Below, one piece after another: positions 14,925 to 22,106 of a stretch of 28,688 nt of DNA (position 1 is the stretch's first letter; the number at the start of each line of letters is the position of its first letter). The stretch comes from JAPLMI01 sp043798375. Lineage in GTDB: Bacteria > Omnitrophota > Gorgyraeia > 2-01-FULL-45-10. Below the pieces are notes generated by a model. That model searched no databases. It saw nothing but the letters and a program-made list of their open reading frames with translations, and had not been told where the DNA came from. The DNA is taken from positions 1 to 28,688 of the forward strand of contig JAZDOS010000054.1 in assembly GCA_043798375.1 (NCBI GenBank). The letters run 5' to 3'. The translations under genes and the position numbers were made by a program.

Positions 14925-15534
14925 GGGCGGCTCTTCTTCTGCATTTGGCGCATAGGATCTTGATCCGGTCGCCTCTTAATACAAAATCCTTCGCGGCCTG
15001 AAGCACGGCCTCCGGTATACCGCTCATGCCTCTAATCGATGATAGAAACAGCGTGGGATTTGAAAACGCAAGCGGCCCGAGTTTCCTTGCCACCCACTCA
15101 AGATGAGCCCTGGCGGTTATGACATCACCGCACATCTCGCAGAGCGAGAGTTCTTTCTCGTCTGTTTCGGAGACCATTTCGGCCCTGTTGGATCCGGCCA
15201 GGTCGAATTCCAGAGTATGTTTTATCCCTGGTGGCGCCTCTTCTTTCGTCGTGCAGAGGGCGCTGCACTGGCCGCAGTAATGGCATTCGTCAAGGTGCAG
15301 TATCATTTTTCTTGTCGCCCTCTTGCCGGTAACGACGTCTTTGAATTCTATAGCCCTTGCCGGGCAGATTAACGCGCAGGCGGCGCAGGCTATACAGCCT
15401 TCGTTCGAATATTCGGGTTTCCCGCGAAACCGTTTGGCGGGCTTGTGGGGTTCAAATGGATACTTCGACGTATACGCGCCCTTTATCAGGGCCGTAACCG
15501 CTTCCTTCAGTTCTCTCAGTTTCGGGTATCTCAT
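14911..15534 (-). CDS. NuoI/MbhN/HycF-like 2[4Fe-4S] ferredoxin subunit with extra Cys pairs
   Basis: 207-aa hydrogenase subunit expected to receive electrons from ferredoxin and pass them to the NuoB-like subunit. Two [4Fe-4S] motifs: C47-x2-C50-x2-C53-x3-C57 and C84-x2-C87-x2-C90-x3-C94. After this comes a C-terminal extension of about 110 residues with two more CxxC pairs, LCEMC (C132, C135) and LCAKC (C195, C198), together a possible rubredoxin- or zinc-type site not found in classical MbhN or EchF. It lies downstream of the phoU-like gene, apart from the other hydrogenase subunits, and overlaps the maturation protease gene. Good call for family, moderate for exact subunit role. Confidence 0.85.
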   Translation of the reverse strand: MRYPKLRELKEAVTALIKGAYTSKYPFEPHKPAKRFRGKPEYSNEGCIACAACALICPARAIEFKDVVTGKRATRKMILHLDECHYCGQCSALCTTKEEAPPGIKHTLEFDLAGSNRAEMVSETDEKELSLCEMCGDVITARAHLEWVARKLGPLAFSNPTLFLSSIRGMSGIPEAVLQAAKDFVLRGDRIKILCAKCRRRAALEKF

Positions 15535-15558
15535 TAAAATTCTCGTTTTTCGTCAATC

Positions 15559-15633
15559 GGTTGCGCTGCTCGTTACGTTATACGTTTAACGTTAAACGGT
15601 ACGAGCTGCGCAACCTTTAACCGTTTAACGCAA
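15559..15633. repeat. Nested inverted repeats between PhoU-like and NuoI-like genes
   Basis: GGTTGCGCTGCTCGT (15559-15573) pairs with ACGAGCTGCGCAACC (15601-15615) with one mismatch. Inside lies a perfect palindrome GTTTAACGTTAAAC (15584-15597), and a second related copy TTTAACCGTTTAACGCAACC follows at about 15615-15635. The unit sits in the only gap over 100 bp inside the hydrogenase train, so it may act on the message (processing or stability) or be a small palindromic repeat element. Confidence 0.65.
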
Positions 15634-15640
15634 CCAACTG

Positions 15641-16240
15641 CTAGAACAGCTTGACTATATTCGAGGCGTGCCGCGCAAGATTGCCGGTGAAGTCGAGCAT
15701 ATCGAAATACATATTCGCGCCCATCGGCGTGCAAAGGCCCTGTATAAGCCTGTCCGCATGCTCTTTACGATAGCGCTCGACCAGGTCTTTAACATGAAAA
15801 CCATTATCTATGATTCTCGCCTTTTGGGCGGGATCTTTCGTCCGCAGAAATTCCCGCATCATCGCGACAGACTGCTTCATCGCTTTATAGGTTTCATTGA
15901 ACTCTTCCACGGTCTTCTCGCTGAATAGGAGCTTTTCCGCGACCTTCACCTCTATCCGCTCTACAAGGCTCGCGACTTCGTCGCCCATCCTCTCGAGCAT
16001 CTCTACGTTCTGCTGTAAAGCGGCGAGCCCTTTTTTATCCTTTGATCTCGCGGATAATTCCAGCATATTTTTGGTCAACGATTTTTCCGCCTCATTGATC
16101 TGGCTCTCTTTTGCCATGGCATCCGTAAGAAACTCGGCCTTATTCTCCATGAAGCCCTTCTCCGTCAACTCGATAATCTCACCGACCATGTCTGCCATCG
16201 ATAACGCCTGTCTTTCGATATCATCGATATCCATCGGCAT
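15641..16240 (-). CDS. PhoU-domain protein
   Basis: 199-aa all-helical PhoU-like protein (IERQALSMADMVGEIIELTEKGF; EKSLTKNMLELSARS; NVEMLERMGDEVASLVERIEVKV; ARHASNIVKL). Classical PhoU regulates phosphate transport through PstB/PhoR; the ExD-rich helices bind metal clusters. Here it is embedded between mrpG (5 bp away) and a hydrogenase ferredoxin gene with no pst or phoR genes, so phosphate regulation is unlikely to be its main task. It may modulate the adjacent ion pump, as PhoU-like domains are also linked to Na+/phosphate and K+ transporters. That link is inference. Confidence 0.85.
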   Translation of the reverse strand: MPMDIDDIERQALSMADMVGEIIELTEKGFMENKAEFLTDAMAKESQINEAEKSLTKNMLELSARSKDKKGLAALQQNVEMLERMGDEVASLVERIEVKVAEKLLFSEKTVEEFNETYKAMKQSVAMMREFLRTKDPAQKARIIDNGFHVKDLVERYRKEHADRLIQGLCTPMGANMYFDMLDFTGNLARHASNIVKLF

Positions 16241-16245
16241 AATCT

Positions 16246-16578
16246 TTATCCTTTCGGCTTATCGTTTCCGTATTTATCCACCACGCTCTTATCCCATAAT
16301 TTCACGCCGGCGCGGTAGGCCCCTCTCGAAAGGGCGTGCGCGGCCGTCGGCGAGGTCAGAAGCAGAAATAGCCCGCAGAGGAGCGCCTTGATCCCGACCG
16401 CGTTAAATCCGGAGATGACAAATACCCCGAGCATTATAGTGCAGGTTCCGAGCGTTACGCACTTTGTGGCGGCCTGAAGGCGGTTGTAGACATCCGGCAT
16501 CCGCACCAAGCCGAGGCACCCGAAGAAATCAAATACCAATCCTACGACTATCAGGCTCAAACCGATCGTGTTATTCAT
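16246..16578 (-). CDS. mrpG: Mrp Na+/H+ antiporter subunit G
   Basis: 110-aa membrane protein with three hydrophobic helices (IGLSLIVVGLVFDFFGCLGLVRMPDVYNRLQAATK; TLGTCTIMLGVFVI; ALLCGLFLLLTSPTAAHALSRGAY). The LVRMPDVYNRLQAATK and LLLTSPTAAHALSRAAY-like segments are diagnostic of MnhG/PhaG/MrpG (equivalent to MbhC). It overlaps mrpF by 8 nt. Part of the sodium-translocation module. Confidence 0.93.
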   Translation of the reverse strand: MNNTIGLSLIVVGLVFDFFGCLGLVRMPDVYNRLQAATKCVTLGTCTIMLGVFVISGFNAVGIKALLCGLFLLLTSPTAAHALSRGAYRAGVKLWDKSVVDKYGNDKPKG

Positions 16579-16951
16579 CGAGGTCCTTCCCTCCCAGATA
16601 TTTAGAGAGCGCGAGGGCCGCTATGTAGCTTTGAAGCACCCATGCGATGCCTATATCTATGTACCAGAGCCTCCCGGTCGGGATCCCTATGATCGCGCAG
16701 AAGCCGACGATGAGTATGCCCAGCATGTCTATTGCCACGATCCTGTCGGCTGCCGTCGGGCCGCGCACCACCCTGAAAAGACAAAACGCCGCGGAGAGGA
16801 GAAGTATGAAGAAACATTGCTTGAAGAAATAGATATGCGGTAATTTTTGATGGAATAATATCGGCAGGTTAAGAACGAATATCGCCGATATCACCATCGT
16901 TATCGCAACCAGCCCCAAAACCCAGCGCGCCCTCTTTGTCTTCTTTGTCAT
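16571..16951 (-). CDS. mrpF: Mrp Na+/H+ antiporter subunit F
   Basis: 126-aa MrpF/MnhF (MbhB-like) subunit with a longer N-terminus than usual. The core FRVVRGPTAADRIVAIDMLG is the family signature, followed by IGFCAI-type and IDIGIAWVLQSYIAALALSKYL helices. It overlaps mrpE by 4 nt and mrpG by 8 nt, as in canonical Mrp operons. Confidence 0.92.
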   Translation of the reverse strand: MTKKTKRARWVLGLVAITMVISAIFVLNLPILFHQKLPHIYFFKQCFFILLLSAAFCLFRVVRGPTAADRIVAIDMLGILIVGFCAIIGIPTGRLWYIDIGIAWVLQSYIAALALSKYLGGKDLDE

Positions 16952-17442
16952 TCGAAAATTTCCTTCAATATTCTTTCAAACCTCCCTGCTATGAGCCGAG
17001 TAGCTTCCTCGACATCCTTGCTTTTTACGTTTATCCAGTGGATGTACAATACACCTTTTTCTTTATCGATATCCACGCACATGGTGCCCGGCGTCAGCGT
17101 TATGGAGTTGGCTAAAAACGTCAGGGCCGCTTCGCTTTTCAGGCCCGTTCTAATCTTCACTATGCCCGGATTTATGGGCAGGTCCGGATGCGCTACGCGA
17201 TAGGCCACGTCGACATTCGCCTTGATGCATTCCCACAGGAACACCGGTATAAAATACAGCGCCCACATGTACCTTTTAAAATCCAGTAAGAGCCCGAACC
17301 TGCTCGGGAAGAGATCGCCTGTCAGGTAAGCCACAAATAACGCGATGACGAGGCCCGCCAAAAGATCCTGCCAGGTGGGCGCCCAGCATAATAACGCCCA
17401 GATAGCGTATGCGAGAACAAAAAGGGCTATTCTTGATCTCAT
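16948..17442 (-). CDS. mrpE: Mrp Na+/H+ antiporter subunit E
   Basis: 164-aa MrpE/MnhE (MbhA-like) subunit. N-terminal hydrophobic pair (IALFVLAYAIWALLCW; DLLAGLVIALFVAYL), then the soluble domain with LTFLANSITLTPGTMCVDID, diagnostic for the family. The frame is open back to 17559, but I start at the ATG at 17442 because it overlaps the TGA of mrpD (ATGA) and gives the family N-terminus; the extra 39 residues are read-through of mrpD in another frame. Confidence 0.92.
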   Translation of the reverse strand: MRSRIALFVLAYAIWALLCWAPTWQDLLAGLVIALFVAYLTGDLFPSRFGLLLDFKRYMWALYFIPVFLWECIKANVDVAYRVAHPDLPINPGIVKIRTGLKSEAALTFLANSITLTPGTMCVDIDKEKGVLYIHWINVKSKDVEEATRLIAGRFERILKEIFE

Positions 17443-18947
17443 TTTATGGCTCCAAAAACTCCCCTGGCGTAATTCGTCCCGTTCACAAGCACGCTTTCCG
17501 CTCCGCCGATAAATACTTTCGAAAAGGCGGGTATGATAAGAAGCCCTCCCAGGATACATGCGACGGCCAGCATGATCATCGAAACACGCATAAAGACAGG
17601 GACCTCTAAAACATTCTTATACGCATCGTTTAGCTTCCCGAAAAAAGCAAACTTCTGGACCTTCATGAAAGAAGCAAGCGTCATAATACTTGCTATGACC
17701 GCAAATAAAGCGTAGACAAGCTGCCCGGCCTGGACCGCCGCCAGTATTATTACAAGCTTGCTCCAGAAGCCGTTGAAAGGCGGAATCCCCGCAATGGACA
17801 TCGACGCGACAAGCGACGTGTCCGCGGTCACCGGCATCCTCTCCCTCAAGCCGCCCATCCGCTTCAGGTCTCTTGTCCCTATGGAATATTCTATCGCGCC
17901 GGAATTTAAAAATAGAAGCGATTTGAATACGGAATGGTTGAAGAGATGAAATAGCCCTCCGAATATGCCCAGCGGCGTGCCGAGGCCGAGCCCCAGTATT
18001 ACATAGCCTATCTGGCTTATGGAGTGGTACGCCAGGAGCCTCTTCAGGTCCCATTGCCCTATGGCGAGAAATACCCCTATGACCATGGAGACGGCGCCGA
18101 GAAACATCAGTACGGAAAGAAGCGTCGGCGTCACTCCTATTATGTTAAAGAATATCCTCACGAGGGCGTATACGCCGAGGGCCTTTATCAACACGCCGGA
18201 GAGCATGGCGGAGATGGGGGCGGGAGCGGCGGGATGAGCGTCCGGAAGCCAGGCATGGAAAGGGACGAGCGCCGACTTTAAACCGAATCCCATCAGGAAG
18301 AGCACGCTCACGAACAGCGTAATCTTGCCCGGCCCTTTTTGTATCAAGGTTGAGGCAATATCCGCCATATTCAGCGTCGACGTATATCCGTAGACGAGCG
18401 CTATGCCCAAAAGGACAAATATTGACCCGAGGCTGGACATGACGAGATACTTAAAAGACGCTTCGAGCTCCTCAGCTTCAGTGCCGTAAGCAACCAGGGC
18501 GTAGCTCGCGACGGAGCCTATCTCGAGGAAAACGAAAAGATTGAACAGGTCTCCCGTTATCACGACGCCTTCCATGCCGGTAAGCATCAGCAGGAAAAGG
18601 GTGTAGAATTTCCATTTTTCCGTGTATCTTTCCATGTAATTTACCGAATAGAGCATGATAAAGAACGCTATCAGATTTACCGTCAAGAGCATGAACGACG
18701 ACAGGCCGTCAAGCACCATGGAGATACCTGCGGGCGGAACCCACATGCCGACCTTGTAGACCAAAACGCCAGATTGTCTTACCAATGATACGGAATATAT
18801 GGAAAGGACGAGGAGAAGAGACGTTATTATATTCGCGAATATGTCGGGAAAGGCCTTTATCCTCTTGCCCAGAAGAGAGACGAGAAACGCTCCTCCCAGC
18901 GGTAAGATTACAAACGTCGGAATTAAATGCGCTCCTATATTAAACAT
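17439..18947 (-). CDS. mrpD: Mrp antiporter subunit D (ND2/NuoN-like)
   Basis: 502-aa polytopic proton/sodium-translocating subunit (Proton_antipo_M; equals MbhH). Landmarks: the TM5 Glu segment FNLFVFLEIGSVASYALVA, the conserved Lys region MGFGLKSALVPFHAWLPDAHPAAPAPISAMLSG, LKRLLAYHSISQIGYV and LFHLFNHSVFKSLLFL. About 14 helices are apparent. It lies 2 bp after mrpC and overlaps mrpE. Second of two antiporter-like subunits in the cluster. Confidence 0.93.
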   Translation of the reverse strand: MFNIGAHLIPTFVILPLGGAFLVSLLGKRIKAFPDIFANIITSLLLVLSIYSVSLVRQSGVLVYKVGMWVPPAGISMVLDGLSSFMLLTVNLIAFFIMLYSVNYMERYTEKWKFYTLFLLMLTGMEGVVITGDLFNLFVFLEIGSVASYALVAYGTEAEELEASFKYLVMSSLGSIFVLLGIALVYGYTSTLNMADIASTLIQKGPGKITLFVSVLFLMGFGLKSALVPFHAWLPDAHPAAPAPISAMLSGVLIKALGVYALVRIFFNIIGVTPTLLSVLMFLGAVSMVIGVFLAIGQWDLKRLLAYHSISQIGYVILGLGLGTPLGIFGGLFHLFNHSVFKSLLFLNSGAIEYSIGTRDLKRMGGLRERMPVTADTSLVASMSIAGIPPFNGFWSKLVIILAAVQAGQLVYALFAVIASIMTLASFMKVQKFAFFGKLNDAYKNVLEVPVFMRVSMIMLAVACILGGLLIIPAFSKVFIGGAESVLVNGTNYARGVFGAIK

Positions 18948-18949
18948 GC

Positions 18950-19288
18950 CTACCCTTTCAGCTTTTTGATCTCTGTTATGTCGAAGGTGCCGTATTTTTC
19001 ATATATCCTTATCGCTATGCCTACCGTGAGAGCGGTTACCGCAAGCCCTATCACTATTGCCGTCAGGACCAGCGCCTGAGGCAGCGGATCGACCATATTT
19101 ACTATCTCCTGATCCGGCGCATATATCGGCACGCGCCCCCCTATACGGTATCCCAAAAGGACGAAGAACATATTGACCGCATATTCCGTTATTATCAAGC
19201 CCACTATTATCTTCACAATATTCCTTTTCCTCAACATGCAATATATGCCGAGCGATAACAGCAGAAGACACATCAGATATATACCCAT
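18950..19288 (-). CDS. mrpC: Mrp antiporter subunit C (NuoK-like)
   Basis: 112-aa, three-helix NuoK/MnhC-type subunit (equals MbhG): LLLSLGIYCMLRKRNIVKIIVGLIITEYAVNMFFVLLGY contains the Glu of the second helix, and DPLPQALVLTAIVIGLAVTALTVGIAIRIYEKYGT is the typical MrpC end. Four bp separate it from mrpB and two from mrpD. Confidence 0.93.
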   Translation of the reverse strand: MGIYLMCLLLLSLGIYCMLRKRNIVKIIVGLIITEYAVNMFFVLLGYRIGGRVPIYAPDQEIVNMVDPLPQALVLTAIVIGLAVTALTVGIAIRIYEKYGTFDITEIKKLKG

Positions 19289-19292
19289 ACGG

Positions 19293-19748
19293 CTACCTTT
19301 TCGTTTCGTCCGTTGTCGATTTTAATATGACAAGAATCGCAAATATGGCAAAAAGCCCGGCCCCCACCTTTAAGCTTATAGCTATGTTGCAAAGCGGTAT
19401 TATGCCGGCGCTGAAGAGCATAAAAGGCTTGCCCTTGCCGGTAAAGAAATTAAGGAAGAAGTATCCGCCCAAAAACCCCCCAAGCGCTATCGCCAGGAAG
19501 ATAAGGGCGCCGAGCGATTCAAATAACGACGCCATTGAAGTCGGTATCTTCTTCAGGGCTATCTCCTTGCCGAACGCAAGCATGATAAGGACAAAAGACA
19601 ATGCCATTATAACGCCGCCCGCGAACCCGCCGCCCGGCGATAAATGCCCGTGCGTTATTATATATATGCCATACAGAAGGATAGGGCCTACCGTTATCCT
19701 GGCGACTGTTTTTACTATAAGGCTCATGCCGCGCTCTTCTTTAATCAT
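19293..19748 (-). CDS. mrpB: Mrp antiporter subunit B (MnhB domain)
   Basis: 151-aa MnhB-domain protein (equals MbhF). GPILLYGIYIITHGHLSPGGGFAGGVIMALSFVL is the family signature. The open frame starts at 19748, overlapping the MbhDE gene by 8 nt; a second ATG at 19727 (MSLIVKTVARI) has a GAAGAG upstream and matches the usual family N-terminus, so the shorter start is possible. Confidence 0.92.
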   Translation of the reverse strand: MIKEERGMSLIVKTVARITVGPILLYGIYIITHGHLSPGGGFAGGVIMALSFVLIMLAFGKEIALKKIPTSMASLFESLGALIFLAIALGGFLGGYFFLNFFTGKGKPFMLFSAGIIPLCNIAISLKVGAGLFAIFAILVILKSTTDETKR

Positions 19749-20289
19749 CCTCCCCCCTCTCGACTTCTCCGGCCTTCTTACGCCCCACCCTTCTCATGAC
19801 AGCAAGAACGCCGATGACGGCGGTAAAAAGGATCGTTGCCTCTCCCAGCGTATCGTATGCCCTGAAATCCAGTATGACGGCGGACACGAGATTCGTCGCG
19901 CCCGTTTTGACAAGGCCCTCGACCAAATACGTATTTGCCACTTTCATTGTCGGATATCCGAACGCCGGTAAGTCCTTAAGCGCGATATAGGCCGTCCATA
20001 GAAATGTCCCTATAAATGCTATCGTGGCCAGGGTATTGAAAAACCATCTTCCGCTTGTGGAAAACGGCAGATCTTTTCTTATCGTCGCCCTTATCAATAT
20101 GATAAGACAGAGGACCTCAACTACCAGCTGTGTTATGGCAAGGTCCGGGGCCTTTAAGACCAGGAATGTAAGACAGACTCCCAGCCCGGTTGCGCCGACC
20201 GCTACGACGGACGACAGGAGATCCTTCGCCCTGATCGCTATGATCGCCCCGATTATCATGAAAATGAAAAGAAAATAAAGCTCAATCAT
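19741..20289 (-). CDS. Fused MbhD/MbhE (MrpA C-terminal) subunit
   Basis: 182-aa membrane protein joining two domains that are separate genes (mbhD, mbhE) in archaeal membrane-bound hydrogenases and form the C-terminal end of MrpA. Residues 1-75: DUF4040/MbhD, with AIIAIRAKDLLSSVVAVGATGLGVCLTFLVLKAPDLAITQLVVE. Residues about 85-170: MbhE, ending VSAVILDFRAYDTLGEATILFTAVIGVLAV, which also marks the C-terminus of MrpA. It sits right after the ND5-like gene, so together they resemble a split MrpA. Confidence 0.9.
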   Translation of the reverse strand: MIELYFLFIFMIIGAIIAIRAKDLLSSVVAVGATGLGVCLTFLVLKAPDLAITQLVVEVLCLIILIRATIRKDLPFSTSGRWFFNTLATIAFIGTFLWTAYIALKDLPAFGYPTMKVANTYLVEGLVKTGATNLVSAVILDFRAYDTLGEATILFTAVIGVLAVMRRVGRKKAGEVERGEDD

Positions 20290-20297
20290 CTATCCGG

Positions 20298-22103
20298 TCA
20301 CCTCATAAAGACAATAAAAAGCGCCAGCATGCCCATAAGGCACCACACCATGTAGGTGGGGAGCACGCCGTTATGCAGCCATTGCAGAAACCCCGAAAGT
20401 AAGAACGTCCCCTTTGCCCCCTCTTCATAAATATCAAGCGATCCCTCTTCTTCTTTTTTACAGATCGCGCCTATTATCCTCATATCCCTGATCGTATTAT
20501 AAAAATCCGCCCCTGATATCCTTCCGATCGAATCCGCCTCTTCGCCTCCGATAAACGTCGGGACCGCGCGAAAACATTTTTTTGGTTTTAGGACAGTGTA
20601 TACCAGAAGGCCGGCGATTATTCCTATCACTATAAGTATTGTGGCCGCGATAGGTGCCCACGTCCCTAAAAAGGTGAGCGAAAGCCCGACTGCGGGCATT
20701 ATAAGCATCGGAAGGGGCAGGAGAAAAGCGAATACGCCGAATGCGATACATATGATCGCAAGTATCACCACCGGGAACAGCATCAAAAATCCGGCCTCTT
20801 TTATATTGCGAAAGTCCCGGGCGCTTCTACCGAGAAAGACGGCGTGAAGAAGCTTCATGAAGCTCGCTATCGTGAGCGCGCTTCCGAACATGGCCGAGAC
20901 GAGCCACAGGATCCAGAGCGGATTCCCGGGGCGGGCTGATTCTATTATCCCCTGATATATCATCCATTTTGAAACGAAACCGTTGAAAGGCGGGATTCCC
21001 GAAATCGACAATGACGCTACCAGGAACGCCGCGAACGTAACCGGCATATATTTAGCGAGCCCGCCAAGCTTGTCCAGATCCGCCGTGCCGGCCTTCTTCT
21101 CTACATTGCCGCCGGCTAAAAAGAGGCATGATTTGTAAATCGCGTTATTAATCATGTGAAAGATGCCGCCCGCTATCCCTATCGGGGTGCCGGTCCCGAT
21201 CCCAAGGACCATATATCCAACCTGCGAAACAGCATGATACCCCAGAAGCCTCTTCAGGTCATGCTGGATCAGCGCGAAGATCACGGCGAAAATTATGGTC
21301 GCCGCGCCCGCCAGGGCCAGCATAGTGTTTACGAGATCGTTCATTACGAACATATTTAACGATATCCTCGTAAGCAGATATATACCGAGAAGTTTATCCA
21401 GGGATGCCGGCAAATATGCCGTTACCGGCGCGGGCCCAAATTCCGCGGCGTCGGGAAGCCATGAATGGAAAGGCATCACCCCGGCCTTTGCGAAACTCGC
21501 TATCGCGATAGAAAGATACGCAAGAAGCGCAAGCGGCGCCTTCATATCCAGATGTATCCTGTCCATGGCAAAAGTTCCGGTCAGGATCCATATCAAACCT
21601 ACGCCGAATATCATGAGGGCATCTGTGCCGCCGACTAAAATCATAGCCTTTTTGGCTGCGCGCGAGGCGTCATTGGTACCTTTGATATTAATCAACAAAT
21701 ATAAAGTCACCGCCAAAAATCCCCAGAAGACCATGAGTATTATAAGGTCGTTGGCAAATGCGACGCCGAAGGAACTGCCCAGCGTCATCAACAGGCAGCC
21801 GAAATACCTGCCGAATGATTTTTCGATGAAACTGAAAGAATATACGGCCGTAAGGAACGCGAAGAGCGAGATTCCTATGCCTATAAACGCGGAGAGATTG
21901 TCCGCGATAAAGATCGCGGAATTCCCTGTTTGCATAATTACCGGTTTTTTTATAAATACGGATATGGATACGGCCAGGGCCGCAAGGGTGGCAAGAAAGG
22001 CTGTCGATTTTATGATGCCTTTCAGCCTGTCCGGAAGCGCCAGGCATAATATACCCGGCAATATGGGCGATGCGATCAAAAATATAAGTTGATTATACGG
22101 CAT
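20298..22103 (-). CDS. ND5/NuoL-like antiporter subunit
   Basis: 601-aa polytopic proton-conducting transporter of the ND5/NuoL/MrpA-MrpD superfamily, the first antiporter-like subunit in the cluster. Landmarks: VFWGFLAVTLYLLIN, FAKAGVMPFHSWLPDAAEFGPAPVTAYLPASLDKLLGIY (conserved Lys), HDLKRLLGYHAVSQVGYMVLG, GIFHMINNAIYKSCLFL. The LPASLDKLLGIY loop is unlike MrpD (LSGVLIKALGVY) and typical for subunits attached to group 4 hydrogenases. The C-terminus carries an amphipathic stretch (GRISGADFYNTIRDMRIIG) and one last helix, recalling the NuoL lateral helix but shorter. Placed directly between the hydrogenase large subunit gene and the MbhDE fusion. Confidence 0.88.
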   Translation of the reverse strand: MPYNQLIFLIASPILPGILCLALPDRLKGIIKSTAFLATLAALAVSISVFIKKPVIMQTGNSAIFIADNLSAFIGIGISLFAFLTAVYSFSFIEKSFGRYFGCLLMTLGSSFGVAFANDLIILMVFWGFLAVTLYLLINIKGTNDASRAAKKAMILVGGTDALMIFGVGLIWILTGTFAMDRIHLDMKAPLALLAYLSIAIASFAKAGVMPFHSWLPDAAEFGPAPVTAYLPASLDKLLGIYLLTRISLNMFVMNDLVNTMLALAGAATIIFAVIFALIQHDLKRLLGYHAVSQVGYMVLGIGTGTPIGIAGGIFHMINNAIYKSCLFLAGGNVEKKAGTADLDKLGGLAKYMPVTFAAFLVASLSISGIPPFNGFVSKWMIYQGIIESARPGNPLWILWLVSAMFGSALTIASFMKLLHAVFLGRSARDFRNIKEAGFLMLFPVVILAIICIAFGVFAFLLPLPMLIMPAVGLSLTFLGTWAPIAATILIVIGIIAGLLVYTVLKPKKCFRAVPTFIGGEEADSIGRISGADFYNTIRDMRIIGAICKKEEEGSLDIYEEGAKGTFLLSGFLQWLHNGVLPTYMVWCLMGMLALFIVFMR

Positions 22104-22106
22104 GAC

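Noticed and set aside
17443..17559. 39-residue N-terminal extension of MrpE
   Set aside because: Lies inside mrpD in another frame; the ATG at 17442 overlaps the mrpD stop and gives the family N-terminus.
21295..22092. 265-codon plus-strand frame opposite the ND5-like gene
   Set aside because: Antisense shadow of a clear membrane transporter; no family features.
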